A DNA stretch of 64,000 nucleotides from Bhargavaea ginsengi (lineage in GTDB: Bacteria > Bacillota > Bacilli > Bacillales_A > Planococcaceae): the NCBI RefSeq assembly GCF_900109165.1, contig NZ_FNZF01000001.1:735376-799375 (forward strand), written 5' to 3'. Positions within the stretch are counted from its first letter, which is position 1; every line of letters starts with the position of its first letter. The position numbers and the translations under genes were made by a program. The notes under the pieces are model-generated. The model had not been told where the DNA came from and searched no databases. It saw only the letters and a list, made by a program, of their open reading frames with translations. Positions 52,540 through 60,974 of the stretch are shown in pieces.

Positions 52540-52662
52540 TTACCAAACCTCGTTTTTCTTTATTTCATACAGGAAGTATAAAAATACAGCAATCATAAGA
52601 AGAGCTGAAATAATTATACTTCCCCATACCATTATTTTGAAAAACAATAATGAAACTATCAT
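52540..52662 (-). CDS. 40-residue single-span membrane protein downstream of symporter
   Basis: MIVSLLFFKIMVWGSIIISA begins a 40-codon frame whose ATG overlaps the symporter stop (ATGA); AGGAGG lies at the right distance inside the symporter's last codons. One or one-and-a-half hydrophobic segments end in the basic tail YEIKKNEVW. Too short for automatic calling but with translation coupling and a strong ribosome site. Probably an accessory peptide of the symporter. Confidence 0.75.
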   Translation of the reverse strand: MIVSLLFFKIMVWGSIIISALLMIAVFLYFLYEIKKNEVW

Positions 52663-54098
52663 TTGTTTTCCTCCTGTCCCACACCAGCTAGTTCAAGCCT
52701 TTTCCAATCAAAATTATCAGGCTTCAGCATACTACCGACCCAACATACAAGGAACGAGACATAACCGCTTACTACAACTCCTTGAAGCGACCCAACACTG
52801 TAATAAACGATGTACCCGGTAATAATTGCCGAAATAGCTGCGACGAATGACATATTTGGATTTAACTTCTTCCAGAAGAGACCGTACATAATAGGGAAAA
52901 TCAATGCAGCGTTAACTACACCCAAGAAAAATAACATTTGCAACATTGAGGTGATTTTCGGTAAACTCACCAGCAACCCCAACACACCAATAGCAATTGT
53001 TAATTTCTTTGCAAATGATAACTGCTGATCATTGGTTGCTTTCGGTTTAAATTTCAAATAAATATCATTCAGAATTAGTGATGTAATGGAATTTAGCAAT
53101 GCTGCTATCGATGAAGCAAGCGCTGCCCAAACCCCAATTAAGAATGCCCATGAGGCGAATTCCCCACCGTAGATTTCAGCAATAAACGGAGCAACCTGGT
53201 TTACTTCTTTCGGTGCTTGTTGTGTACCAATTGCTACAAATGCCAATGTGGCAACGGCGATAGGGACAAAAAACCATCCAATCCCTGATAGAGAAAAAAT
53301 CTGAGTTACCTTATCTTTTCGAATTGCATATGCTCGCTGCCAAAATGTATTATCCATAAACACTTCTCCTATTCCCAGAATAGGACCTGCAAATAAGAGA
53401 AGAAGGCCTGCAGGAGCTAGTAGATCCAGTGATCCAAGATCGAATGCTTGCATTCCTTCATAGACAGGGCTTACTCCTACGGTTAGATAAACCAGAGGCG
53501 GAACCACAACAATTACTACTAGTATTAGCATAACTTGGAAAAATGCCAACCCAGTAACCGAAGAAAAACCGCCCATCGTCGAATAGACAATTACAATAAA
53601 AAAGGTCAATATTACTGCCAATTCGTAGGGAATGTCAAATACCTGCTCAAGGAGAAGTCCTCCCCCTATGCCTTGAGTCATTAAAAAGCCGAATACCCAT
53701 ACTAATGACAGCACTATAAATAAGTTATAATTTTTAGTATCGAATCTGTGTCTAAAAAAGTCTCCTACTGTTCGGCCGTTGGGAACCACTTCATGAATTC
53801 GTTTAGCTAATGGTGCAAAAGCAATGACTGCAACTCCTCCTAGCGCAGCGTACCCTAACGCGCCTAGGATTCCGTCATTATAAGCAGCCTCAGGACCTGC
53901 CATTACTGTGTTGCCGGTAATCCAAAATGCTAAAAGGGAGGTAGTCCCGAATGCTACACCTAGTTTTCCTCTCCCCCCTACATATTCATCGATTGAAGAA
54001 ACCTTTCGGGAGATATACCAACTACTAATGATAAATACCGCACCTAATGCAAGGATGATTAGTACATTAATCCAAAGAGAGCTCATTTTCAGGCTCAA
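52659..54098 (-). CDS. Sodium:solute symporter (SSS family)
   Basis: 479 residues, about 13 membrane helices. Family segments: LLAFWITGNTVMAGPEAAYN, IPYELAVILTFFIVIVYS, and the sodium-site region ALASSIAALLNSITSLILND. It starts within the 45-residue gene upstream (32-bp overlap) and ends overlapping the 40-residue gene, forming a three-part transporter unit. The operon's hydrolases suggest a nitrogen-rich amide or ureido compound as cargo. AT-rich relative to the first symporter at 31-32 kb and clearly a different branch. Confidence 0.93.
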   Translation of the reverse strand: MSLKMSSLWINVLIILALGAVFIISSWYISRKVSSIDEYVGGRGKLGVAFGTTSLLAFWITGNTVMAGPEAAYNDGILGALGYAALGGVAVIAFAPLAKRIHEVVPNGRTVGDFFRHRFDTKNYNLFIVLSLVWVFGFLMTQGIGGGLLLEQVFDIPYELAVILTFFIVIVYSTMGGFSSVTGLAFFQVMLILVVIVVVPPLVYLTVGVSPVYEGMQAFDLGSLDLLAPAGLLLLFAGPILGIGEVFMDNTFWQRAYAIRKDKVTQIFSLSGIGWFFVPIAVATLAFVAIGTQQAPKEVNQVAPFIAEIYGGEFASWAFLIGVWAALASSIAALLNSITSLILNDIYLKFKPKATNDQQLSFAKKLTIAIGVLGLLVSLPKITSMLQMLFFLGVVNAALIFPIMYGLFWKKLNPNMSFVAAISAIITGYIVYYSVGSLQGVVVSGYVSFLVCWVGSMLKPDNFDWKRLELAGVGQEENK

Positions 54099-54204
54099 CT
54101 CCTTTTGGCTCTACTTCTTCTTTATAGAGTCCGAAATATGTTCCAAATGCAGAGACTAAAGTAATGATAAACAATACAATACTTGCAATGATCCAACCAA
54201 TCAT
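54067..54204 (-). CDS. 45-residue single-span membrane protein upstream of symporter
   Basis: MIGWIIASIVLFIITLVSAF opens a 45-codon frame with AAAGGAGG eight bases upstream and an acidic tail (EEVEPKGVEPENELSLD). One transmembrane helix. The frame overlaps the symporter start by 32 bp in a different frame. This matches the small accessory proteins that accompany some SSS symporters. Not a chance frame: ribosome site, helix and overlap all fit. Confidence 0.8.
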   Translation of the reverse strand: MIGWIIASIVLFIITLVSAFGTYFGLYKEEVEPKGVEPENELSLD

Positions 54205-54265
54205 CGTCTTTCCTCCTTTGTCATCTCAAGACAGTAAATTAAAGATGGAAGATTATCACACCATC

Positions 54266-55429
54266 CTATATTGCGGCAGTTCGTGCACTTTCTTGGTAAA
54301 CACGTATGGCCTCCATGTAAAAAGCTACTGACTTTTCCATGTTGGCAATGGATATTGATTCATCTGGTTGGTGAGCCAGCTCAGGATCACCGGGGCCATA
54401 TAAGATAATTGGGACATTCATATGCTTCCTAAACACTGAGCCGTCGGTATAGTAGTTAGCTCCCAAATAACGCCCCTCTTCGGTCTGTACTCCATTCAAT
54501 AGATGTAACCTTCTAATGAAATCGCTGTCATTTTCATTAGAGAGGGGCTCGAGATTATGGATGATAGAATACTCGGCCTTAAAATTGGGAATCGTGTTGG
54601 TCAATTCTTTGAGAATTAACCCGATTTCAGTGCAAATTGACTTATTCTGAGAGGCGGTAATCGTTCTGAAGTCTAATTGGGTTTTACAAAGATCAGGTAC
54701 AACATTTGTCGCCACTCCACCACTGACTGTATTGAGACTATAGCTCATTTTTCCTAAGACCGGATGTTCTTCCTCTTTATTCAGTTGTTTAAGCCGGTTG
54801 ATAAGATAGACCATAGAATCAACTGCGTTGATCCCTTCATAAGGCATTGAGCCGTGAGCAGTTTTCCCATAGGTACTAATTTCGACCCATAATGCACCTT
54901 TATGCGCGACGTATACATTTAGCGCGCTTGGTTCTGCTATGATCATCGTTCCCGGGTTTTCGAGCAGACCACTTTCCACAGCAGCCACAGCTCCTGCACA
55001 ATCGACTTCCTCCCCAACCGTTCCTAGAAAAATAAGATCCTGATTGAGTTCATATCCGCTTTCCTTGATTGCCACCATTGACTCAAGAAGTGCGGCTATG
55101 CCACCTTTCATGTCAGTTGTACCTCTTCCATATATCCTGCCATTCTCGATCTCAGCTCCGAACGGTTCAGTAGTCCAAGCTACTTCGCCGACCGGTACTG
55201 TATCTAGATGCCCGTTGAAATACACCTTACTTAATGTGGAATCCCTACCCCTGAGTTTGACAGTGACATTCGCGCGTTTTTCATCCAACGTGTGAATGTC
55301 ACACTCTAGACCATGTGTTGAGGCGAACTCACAAATGTACTGCGCTACTTCCAACTCATTACCGGGCGGATTGACGCTATCAATCCGTACCAACCCCTGA
55401 AGCAGTTCCACCATTCTTTGTCTGTTCAC
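54266..55429 (-). CDS. M20 family deacylase (ArgE/DapE-like)
   Basis: 387 residues. Zinc motifs: VYFNGHLDTVPVG (His, Asp), YGRGTTDMKGG (bridging Asp), LGTVGEEVDCAG (Glu pair), and KTAHGSMPYEGINA in the dimerisation domain. Acetylornithine deacetylase/succinyl-diaminopimelate desuccinylase type, which removes acyl groups from amino acids; catabolic members also hydrolyse N-carbamoyl or formyl amino acids. First gene of the PucR-divergent operon with symporter, C-N hydrolase and DUF1028 protein. Confidence 0.92.
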   Translation of the reverse strand: MNRQRMVELLQGLVRIDSVNPPGNELEVAQYICEFASTHGLECDIHTLDEKRANVTVKLRGRDSTLSKVYFNGHLDTVPVGEVAWTTEPFGAEIENGRIYGRGTTDMKGGIAALLESMVAIKESGYELNQDLIFLGTVGEEVDCAGAVAAVESGLLENPGTMIIAEPSALNVYVAHKGALWVEISTYGKTAHGSMPYEGINAVDSMVYLINRLKQLNKEEEHPVLGKMSYSLNTVSGGVATNVVPDLCKTQLDFRTITASQNKSICTEIGLILKELTNTIPNFKAEYSIIHNLEPLSNENDSDFIRRLHLLNGVQTEEGRYLGANYYTDGSVFRKHMNVPIILYGPGDPELAHQPDESISIANMEKSVAFYMEAIRVYQESARTAAI

Positions 55430-55573
55430 AGACTTTCCCCACCCCCATTTCAGACAAAGCTGACTTTTCCGTCTATTTGTCTGTAAATTTTACTCTACAT
55501 CAGATACAATTGGACTTGGTAACAAATAAAGAAACTAATTATTGTATTTTTATCTAAATAGAGGGGGGATATC

Positions 55574-57181
55574 TTGTTACTTAAAGACTTAATCGGCTTG
55601 CCGTCATTTAACAAATCTGATGTGTTGACTGTCTGTCCTTTGTCAGACGAAATAAAAAATGTCACTTTCATTGATTCCCCCGATGGCAGCGGATGGATTA
55701 AGGAAGGTGACTTTGTCTTAACTACAGGCTACTTTGCTTCAGGCTCCGAAGACTGGGAGGAACGGTTTCATAACTTCATTGATGGATTAATACAAAAGAG
55801 AGGAGCAGCCCTTGGTGTTAAGATCGGAAGGCATATTCCTTATCTTCCTGAATCAGTAAGACGCCATGCAAATGAACGGAATTTCCCCATCATTAAGCTA
55901 AACAACGAACCTTCCTGGTCAGATTTCCTTTGGGAGATTACCCATGCCCTATCGGAAGCCAAGGACGACGAACTCCGACAAATGAATACGGTATACGAAA
56001 AATTTCATGAACATATGAAAGCCAAAGGAAGTATTACTGACTTGGCTAGAGTGCTGTATAGCATCATTGAGCAGCCATTAACTATTTACCTAAAAAAAAC
56101 GGATATTAGAGTCGATTATCCTTCTAGTCCCTCCCGTGACATTAATTTAAATTATCTCGTGACAACTGTTTTCAACAGTATCAGTAATGACATTCAGTCA
56201 GTAAAATACGGTGAGACAGTATTTAAGATTAAATGGATTAATGAAAAAAGCACACTCGAGGGCGGTATTTTTATTTGGTCAGATACCAGTGAACTGACTC
56301 CAAAACAAAAGATTGCAATCGAGCAGGCTGCCATGATTGCTAATCTAGAGGTGGAGCATCAGAACAATATTAAGTCTATCGAACAACGGCATTTGAATGA
56401 ATTTATTCTGGAACTGTTGAAGGGAACTTCTGAGAATCTTGAATTTATCAAAGACAAGATGTGTGACTTGGACCTTGATATCGCCGATTTCTATCGAGTG
56501 CTGATGATTAACACTGAACAAGGAAACTTTTCCTCGGAGTACAATTATTTAAGCCGTATACAATCGATTTCCAAATTGAACATAGAGCAGACTCTTGTTG
56601 GTCAAGATCGTTACAATAATTTAATTATTATTTTGCCGGATGAACAGTCAGAAGCAGCCTTTTCATTAATTCTCAGATATATGAGAACTAATTATCCAAG
56701 CATTAAAATTATGAGCGGATTGAGTCGCCCATATTCAATTGACCAATTGGCACACGCCTATCGAGAAGCAACAATTTCGCTGACTATCTCGAAAGAGAAT
56801 AAAATTAAAAAAGACCTACTTCAACTAACCCGTTTTGAAGATTTGGACTTGGAACGAGTTTTATTCTCCGAGAATATATTAAAAGAGATGAACCAAGTCT
56901 ACAAAGAAACTTTGCATAAAATTAGAGAACATGACATTAATCATTCTTCTGCTCTATTCGAGACCCTTTGTTGCTACCTAGAAAGTAACATGAATGTTGA
57001 ACGTACGGCGCAGCAGTTATTCATCCATAAAAACACTGTCAGATATCGCCTTAAACTAATAGCCACATTGCTAAACATGAGTCTTGATTCAGTCAATACA
57101 ATAGTACTTTGCAAGATTGCTTTGAATTACTATTACTTTAGGGACACGAATATCATTCCTACCTTTAGCGCTTTATCATAA
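55574..57181 (+). CDS. PucR family transcriptional regulator
   Basis: 535 residues. N-terminal PucR domain (about 1-125, LLKDLIGLPSFNKSDV), a GGDEF-like centre (about 290-400) and a C-terminal helix-turn-helix with NVERTAQQLFIHKNTVRYRL. Start is TTG with GAGGGGGG upstream. PucR proteins usually activate purine, allantoin, GABA or ureide catabolic genes. It is divergent from the M20/symporter/C-N hydrolase operon and almost surely controls it. AT-rich. A weak hairpin (AAAGTGGC..GCTACTTT, about 57226-57249) may end it. Confidence 0.93.
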   Translation: MLLKDLIGLPSFNKSDVLTVCPLSDEIKNVTFIDSPDGSGWIKEGDFVLTTGYFASGSEDWEERFHNFIDGLIQKRGAALGVKIGRHIPYLPESVRRHANERNFPIIKLNNEPSWSDFLWEITHALSEAKDDELRQMNTVYEKFHEHMKAKGSITDLARVLYSIIEQPLTIYLKKTDIRVDYPSSPSRDINLNYLVTTVFNSISNDIQSVKYGETVFKIKWINEKSTLEGGIFIWSDTSELTPKQKIAIEQAAMIANLEVEHQNNIKSIEQRHLNEFILELLKGTSENLEFIKDKMCDLDLDIADFYRVLMINTEQGNFSSEYNYLSRIQSISKLNIEQTLVGQDRYNNLIIILPDEQSEAAFSLILRYMRTNYPSIKIMSGLSRPYSIDQLAHAYREATISLTISKENKIKKDLLQLTRFEDLDLERVLFSENILKEMNQVYKETLHKIREHDINHSSALFETLCCYLESNMNVERTAQQLFIHKNTVRYRLKLIATLLNMSLDSVNTIVLCKIALNYYYFRDTNIIPTFSALS

Positions 57182-57276
57182 GTGTAAGGTAGATTCGGCA
57201 TGAACCTTCCTTCATCAGCTACTAAAAAGTGGCCTTTCCTGCTACTTTGAATTCCATTTCTACAGTTGATTTTTAC

Positions 57277-57328
57277 TCTTCCAAGTTCAGCGTTTCAATG
57301 ATCCCAGCCGACTCGGTATCCTGAATAG
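57277..57328 (-). pseudogene. Relic of the 3' end of a PNPOx-family gene
   Basis: The bases TTCCAAGTTCAGCGTTTCAA and TCCCAGCCGACTCGGTATCC track the end of the intact PNPOx-family gene 430 bp away (TCCAATTCCAACGTTTCATT..). Only this tail survives. The rest of the gap to 57668 has no gene I can support. Confidence 0.55.
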
Positions 57329-57668
57329 TAGTTTTTGATAAGATTACCCCTCTTTCTTTATTTGCTACAAATTTTTGTTATAACTTATCCCTATGTGGTT
57401 GTAACCCCCGTAGCTTATGTAGGGATTCGAATAAGATGTAGATGTGATTTGTTGGAGCAGTCGAAATGCCTCGCACACAAAAAACCTGGCCCACCCATCA
57501 AAGTCAAAATAATCTACGGATTCTGTGGCCTCAGCTTCCCTGCATCGTTCGCCTCCATCGATAAGACAGATATTTGGAGGGAATACTACCGCTTGCTGGT
57601 GTGCTACATCATCTGGCTAGCTGGAGTTAAGCACAGTTACAGCTAGTCTGTATCTTGCTCATAATGAA

Positions 57669-57695
57669 ATGAAAGCAGCCACATAGGCTGCTTCT
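57669..57695 (-). terminator. Terminator of PNPOx-family gene (AAAGCAGCC stem)
   Basis: GAAAGCAGCC/GGCTGCTTC hairpin 20 bp after the stop on the minus strand. Confidence 0.75.
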
Positions 57696-57710
57696 CATCT
57701 TTATTAAAAT

Positions 57711-58187
57711 TTACTTATCCAATTCCAACGTTTCATTAATCTCCGCCGACTCCGGATCCTGCCCAGTCATCCGCTTGTACATAAACGCGATGTTCTTGAC
57801 TAGGCTACCGCTCTCCCAGTATTCCGCAGCTTCAGCTTTCACCTTGATCAGGATGACGTCTGGGTCGTCGTAGGTGGTTTGCATGATTTTCTCGTAGGCT
57901 TTGCTCCAGAGTTCTTCTTTCTTGGCCATGTCTTCGACGATTTCAGCCCGGCCGCGGACGGAGACGTAGGATTTGCCGGCGTAGGCGACGTTGACGTCTT
58001 TGTTGTGGAGGATTTCTTTGTATTTGTCGGTTTCTTTCTTAGTGAAGAACCAGAGGTCGCCGTCGAATTCGACTTCCTGTGTTTTCATCGGGCGGGAGAC
58101 GAGCCCTTCGTCGGATACAGTCGTCAGCATCGCCGTATCGACGCCTTTGATCAGGTCTCTCAGCGTTTCCATTTCTTCTTGTTTCAT
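57711..58187 (-). CDS. Pyridoxamine 5'-phosphate oxidase (PNPOx)-family protein, general stress protein 26-like
   Basis: A 158-residue split-barrel flavin-binding protein: DTAMLTTVSDEGLVSRPMKT (about 17-36) and DLWFFTKKETDKYKEI are typical of the GSP26-like class, which binds FMN or FAD but is seldom a true PNP oxidase. Stand-alone, with its own terminator. It is the intact parent of the 110-residue fragment at 50.2-50.5 kb (nearly identical where shared) and of the short relics at 39.2 and 57.3 kb. Probably a stress-related flavoprotein of unknown substrate. Confidence 0.9.
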   Translation of the reverse strand: MKQEEMETLRDLIKGVDTAMLTTVSDEGLVSRPMKTQEVEFDGDLWFFTKKETDKYKEILHNKDVNVAYAGKSYVSVRGRAEIVEDMAKKEELWSKAYEKIMQTTYDDPDVILIKVKAEAAEYWESGSLVKNIAFMYKRMTGQDPESAEINETLELDK

Positions 58188-58250
58188 CGAATCACCTCAT
58201 TTATGTTATAGAGATAGATTACCCGTTCTATGAGTCATGTATTCAGTTAC

Positions 58251-58381
58251 AAGGTAATCACTCAGACCACCAAGGTAATCACTCACGCCCCAATGGTAGG
58301 AACTCATGTGGGGTGAGGTGGGAACTGGGGGTGGGATAGGTAGGGATTCAGGTACCCATTGGTAGTGATTGGGGAGTGATA
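58251..58381 (+). repeat. 22-bp-period intergenic array (copy h)
   Basis: Six units step by 21-22 bp from 58251: two B-type (GGTAATCACTCAGACC, GGTAATCACTCACGCCCC) then four A-type (GGTAGGAACTCATG, GGTGGGAACTGGGG, GGTAGGGATTCAGGTACCC, GGTAGTGATTGGGG). Order is B then A, the reverse of copies c and d. The array lies between the PNPOx gene and the CoA-transferase terminator. Confidence 0.85.
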
Positions 58382-58395
58382 GCCCTAAAAACTAC

Positions 58396-58425
58396 GAAAT
58401 AGCAGCCGCATGGGCTGCTATTCTA
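58396..58425 (-). terminator. Terminator of the CoA-transferase operon (AGCAGCC stem)
   Basis: AATAGCAGCC/GGGCTGCTATT hairpin about 25 bp after the CoA-transferase stop on the minus strand. Confidence 0.82.
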
Positions 58426-58447
58426 GATTCATTCTAATACACCTTTT

Positions 58448-59605
58448 CTAATCTCGCTTAATCCCTTCCCTAATCCCATTCAATACCTCATCCGTATGCT
58501 CTCCCAACCCAGGCGCCAGCCTTTCAGATGCGGTAGGAGTAAGACTGAATTTAACGGGGAACTTCATATCCACAACTGTTCCCTCAGCAGGATGTTCTTT
58601 TTCATTAAAGAAGTTTACAGCGTTTAGATGCGGGTCTTGCCGCAAATCTTCTGGCGTATTTATATTTGTGCATGGGATATCCGCAGATTTTAATATCGAT
58701 AACCATTCATCAGTTGATTTGGTTCTAATGATGTCTTCTACCGTCTGATAAACGAAGTCAATGTTTGCGGTTCGTGCATTGATATCCACGAACCGCTCAT
58801 CCCCCACCAAATCTTCTCTGCCGGATACTTCAATAAAGTTCTTCCAATGCTTGTCATTATAAATCATTACCCCGATATATCCGTCAGTCGTCTGGTATGG
58901 CTTACGATACGGGGATACCACACGGGAATAGTAGCTATCGCCTAATGGTGGGTTATAAGTTTTTCCATATAGATGCTCTGTCATCGTGTAGCCAACCATA
59001 GATTCGAACATGGGTACTTCAATTTCCTGACCAATGCCACTGACTTCCCTTTGGTAAAGCGCTGCTAAGACCGAGCTCAACCCGATTAGGCCAGTCGTCT
59101 TATCTGCGAGAACAGTTGCAAGATACTGGGGCTGGCCGTTAATCTTCCCTTGGGCTGAGGCCATCCCGGATGCAGCTTGGATGATGTCGTCATATGCTGG
59201 ACGACCAGCATATGGACCATCCTCCGAGAAACCATACATGCCACAGTAAATGATTCGTTCATTCACCGCCTTAAAGTCTGCGTAGGCCAATTTGAGTCGC
59301 TTCATGGAAGCCGGCCTCATCGTATGGACAATAATATCCGCCTGTTCAGCCAGCTTTAAGATGGCATTCCGGCCTTCTTCCGACTTTAGATCGAGTACCA
59401 CGCTTCTCTTGCTGCGGTTTAAATGTAGAAATAGACTTCCTAGTTCACCGCTATTTGAAGGCCCCAAGTATCGGGTCGTGTCACCGGTGGGCGGTTCGAT
59501 CTTGATCACATCCGCCCCCATGTCTCCTAACATGAGCGTACAATAGGGACCCATCACGACGGAGGTCAAGTCCAATACTCTGATTCCCTTTAATGGCCCT
59601 TCCAT
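58448..59605 (-). CDS. Family III (CaiB/BaiF) CoA-transferase
   Basis: 385 residues opening MEGPLKGIRVLDLTSVVMGP, the standard start of the family. CoA-binding and active-site segments include LHLNRSKRSVVLDLKSEEG and RPAYDDIIQAASGMAS, whose aspartate is in the usual place of the nucleophile. These enzymes move CoA from a donor such as succinyl-CoA to an acid. With the MaoC hydratase and CitE-type lyase upstream and a TRAP importer, the best fit is itaconate CoA-transferase (Ict) by analogy with the Pseudomonas ict-ich-ccl cluster; mesaconate or citramalate are alternatives. Confidence 0.9.
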   Translation of the reverse strand: MEGPLKGIRVLDLTSVVMGPYCTLMLGDMGADVIKIEPPTGDTTRYLGPSNSGELGSLFLHLNRSKRSVVLDLKSEEGRNAILKLAEQADIIVHTMRPASMKRLKLAYADFKAVNERIIYCGMYGFSEDGPYAGRPAYDDIIQAASGMASAQGKINGQPQYLATVLADKTTGLIGLSSVLAALYQREVSGIGQEIEVPMFESMVGYTMTEHLYGKTYNPPLGDSYYSRVVSPYRKPYQTTDGYIGVMIYNDKHWKNFIEVSGREDLVGDERFVDINARTANIDFVYQTVEDIIRTKSTDEWLSILKSADIPCTNINTPEDLRQDPHLNAVNFFNEKEHPAEGTVVDMKFPVKFSLTPTASERLAPGLGEHTDEVLNGIREGIKRD

Positions 59606-59625
59606 CTGCTTCTCCCCCTTGTTAT

Positions 59626-60084
59626 CTATTTAGTAACCGTTGTTTTCCTAAGCATCATTCCTGCTCGCTTTGATTTAACTACTAGTTCATCCCTCTGATT
59701 GTATCCACGGTGCTCAAACCAAACGATTCCACGGTCACCCTTCGATTTTGACTCACGCTTCTCTACTACTTCGGTTTCTGCTCTAATAGTATCTCCAATC
59801 CTAACCGGAGCTGGAAATACAGTTTCATCAAACCCTAAGTTGCCTAATGTCGTGCCTTCTGTCAGCTCCCCCACACTAACTCCAACCACGTAAGAAAGGG
59901 TAAACAAACTGTTCACAATCCTAGTGCCGTGAATGGTCTGCTTTGCAAATTCTTCGTCCAGATGAAGGGATTGTGTGTTGTGGGTTAGAGTCGTGAACAG
60001 CAGGTTGTCTGTTTCCGTCACGGTCCGGTGTGGGCGGTGGTGAAACACACTGCCCACTTTCAATTCCTCAAAGTATTTCCCCAT
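59626..60084 (-). CDS. MaoC-family hydratase (candidate itaconyl-/mesaconyl-CoA hydratase)
   Basis: A 152-residue single hot-dog fold hydratase. TETDNLLFTTLTHNTQSLHLD has the Asp and His of the active site, and VNSLFTLSYVVGVSVGELTEG follows as in mesaconyl-CoA-type hydratases. It adds water across an enoyl-CoA double bond. Six bases separate its start from the lyase stop. In the proposed pathway it would make citramalyl-CoA, the substrate of the CitE-type lyase. The family call is firm, the substrate inferred. Confidence 0.88.
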   Translation of the reverse strand: MGKYFEELKVGSVFHHRPHRTVTETDNLLFTTLTHNTQSLHLDEEFAKQTIHGTRIVNSLFTLSYVVGVSVGELTEGTTLGNLGFDETVFPAPVRIGDTIRAETEVVEKRESKSKGDRGIVWFEHRGYNQRDELVVKSKRAGMMLRKTTVTK

Positions 60085-60089
60085 TGTGT

Positions 60090-60974
60090 TTAAACCTTCT
60101 CCCCTAGGCTCTCATGATAAGCTTCCAATACCTGTTCAGCAGTTTTCACATGCGCGTAGTCAATGTGTACCCCTTCATACATGATTGCAGATATACCTTT
60201 TGCCTCTGCTTCCCGGAATGCATCGATCATTCCCTGGTAATAAGCTGCTTCATCTTCAGAAGGTGAATACGTACGATTCACAATTGCTGCATTGGAGGGA
60301 TGGAGAATCAGCTCTCCATCGAATCCAAGCTGTCGATTGAATTCTGCTGCCTTCTCAAGTCCTTCAAGATCGTGAACATCCTGCCAAAGTCCGCCTAGTG
60401 GAAGTACGCCTGCAGCACGTGCCGCCATGACAATTTTGGAACGCATATACAGCGTCTCTAGGCCTTCTGCTGACCACTTGTATCCTAGAGCACGCGCAAC
60501 ATCTCCATCTTTAGCTGTTAATCCGGCAATTGCAAAAACGCGCGATACACTTCCAATTTCATATGCAAAATGCATAGACTTTGCCGTTTCAAGAACCGGC
60601 AGAAGCTTGATGCTGCCCAGCTGTATCCCCCGTTCCGTCTCCAGTTCGCTGATTCTTTCCGATAACCTCTCCAATTCTTCAGGTTCTTCTGGTTTAGGAA
60701 GAACAACGCCTTCCAGCCCTTCCATTACAATGGCCTCTACATCCGCTCGATTAAAACCATCTTCATCCTTGTTAATCCTGACGAATATTCTCTTATTCTG
60801 TTTGAAAAGAGAAGGAAGAGCGGATGCCACATTTTCTCTTGCCTGTTCCTTTAAATGAGATGGGACACTATCCTCGAGATCCAAAATATACCCATCGGCA
60901 TCATAGTTTCTTACTTTTTCAATCCATGCTGCTTTAATTCCCGGAACAAATAATAGCGAACGGGTTAAGTTCAT
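60090..60974 (-). CDS. CitE/HpcH-family CoA-ester lyase (candidate citramalyl-CoA lyase)
   Basis: A 294-residue TIM-barrel lyase. Marks: RSLLFVPG start, DGYILDLEDSVP (metal acids), FVRINKDEDGFNRADVE, LLPVLETAKSM with the metal glutamate, and RKDGDVA-like AGLTAKDGDVARALG. CitE-like proteins cleave malyl-, citryl- or citramalyl-CoA; the last would give acetyl-CoA and pyruvate. It lies between IclR (four-base overlap) and the hydratase. Citramalyl-CoA lyase (Ccl) is the best contextual call; beta-methylmalyl-CoA lyase is an alternative. Confidence 0.88.
   Translation of the reverse strand: MNLTRSLLFVPGIKAAWIEKVRNYDADGYILDLEDSVPSHLKEQARENVASALPSLFKQNKRIFVRINKDEDGFNRADVEAIVMEGLEGVVLPKPEEPEELERLSERISELETERGIQLGSIKLLPVLETAKSMHFAYEIGSVSRVFAIAGLTAKDGDVARALGYKWSAEGLETLYMRSKIVMAARAAGVLPLGGLWQDVHDLEGLEKAAEFNRQLGFDGELILHPSNAAIVNRTYSPSEDEAAYYQGMIDAFREAEAKGISAIMYEGVHIDYAHVKTAEQVLEAYHESLGEKV

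Noticed and set aside
57335-57646. 103-residue frame in the gap after PucR
   Set aside because: No ribosome site, no recognisable domain, mixed composition, and it lies in a region containing gene relics.
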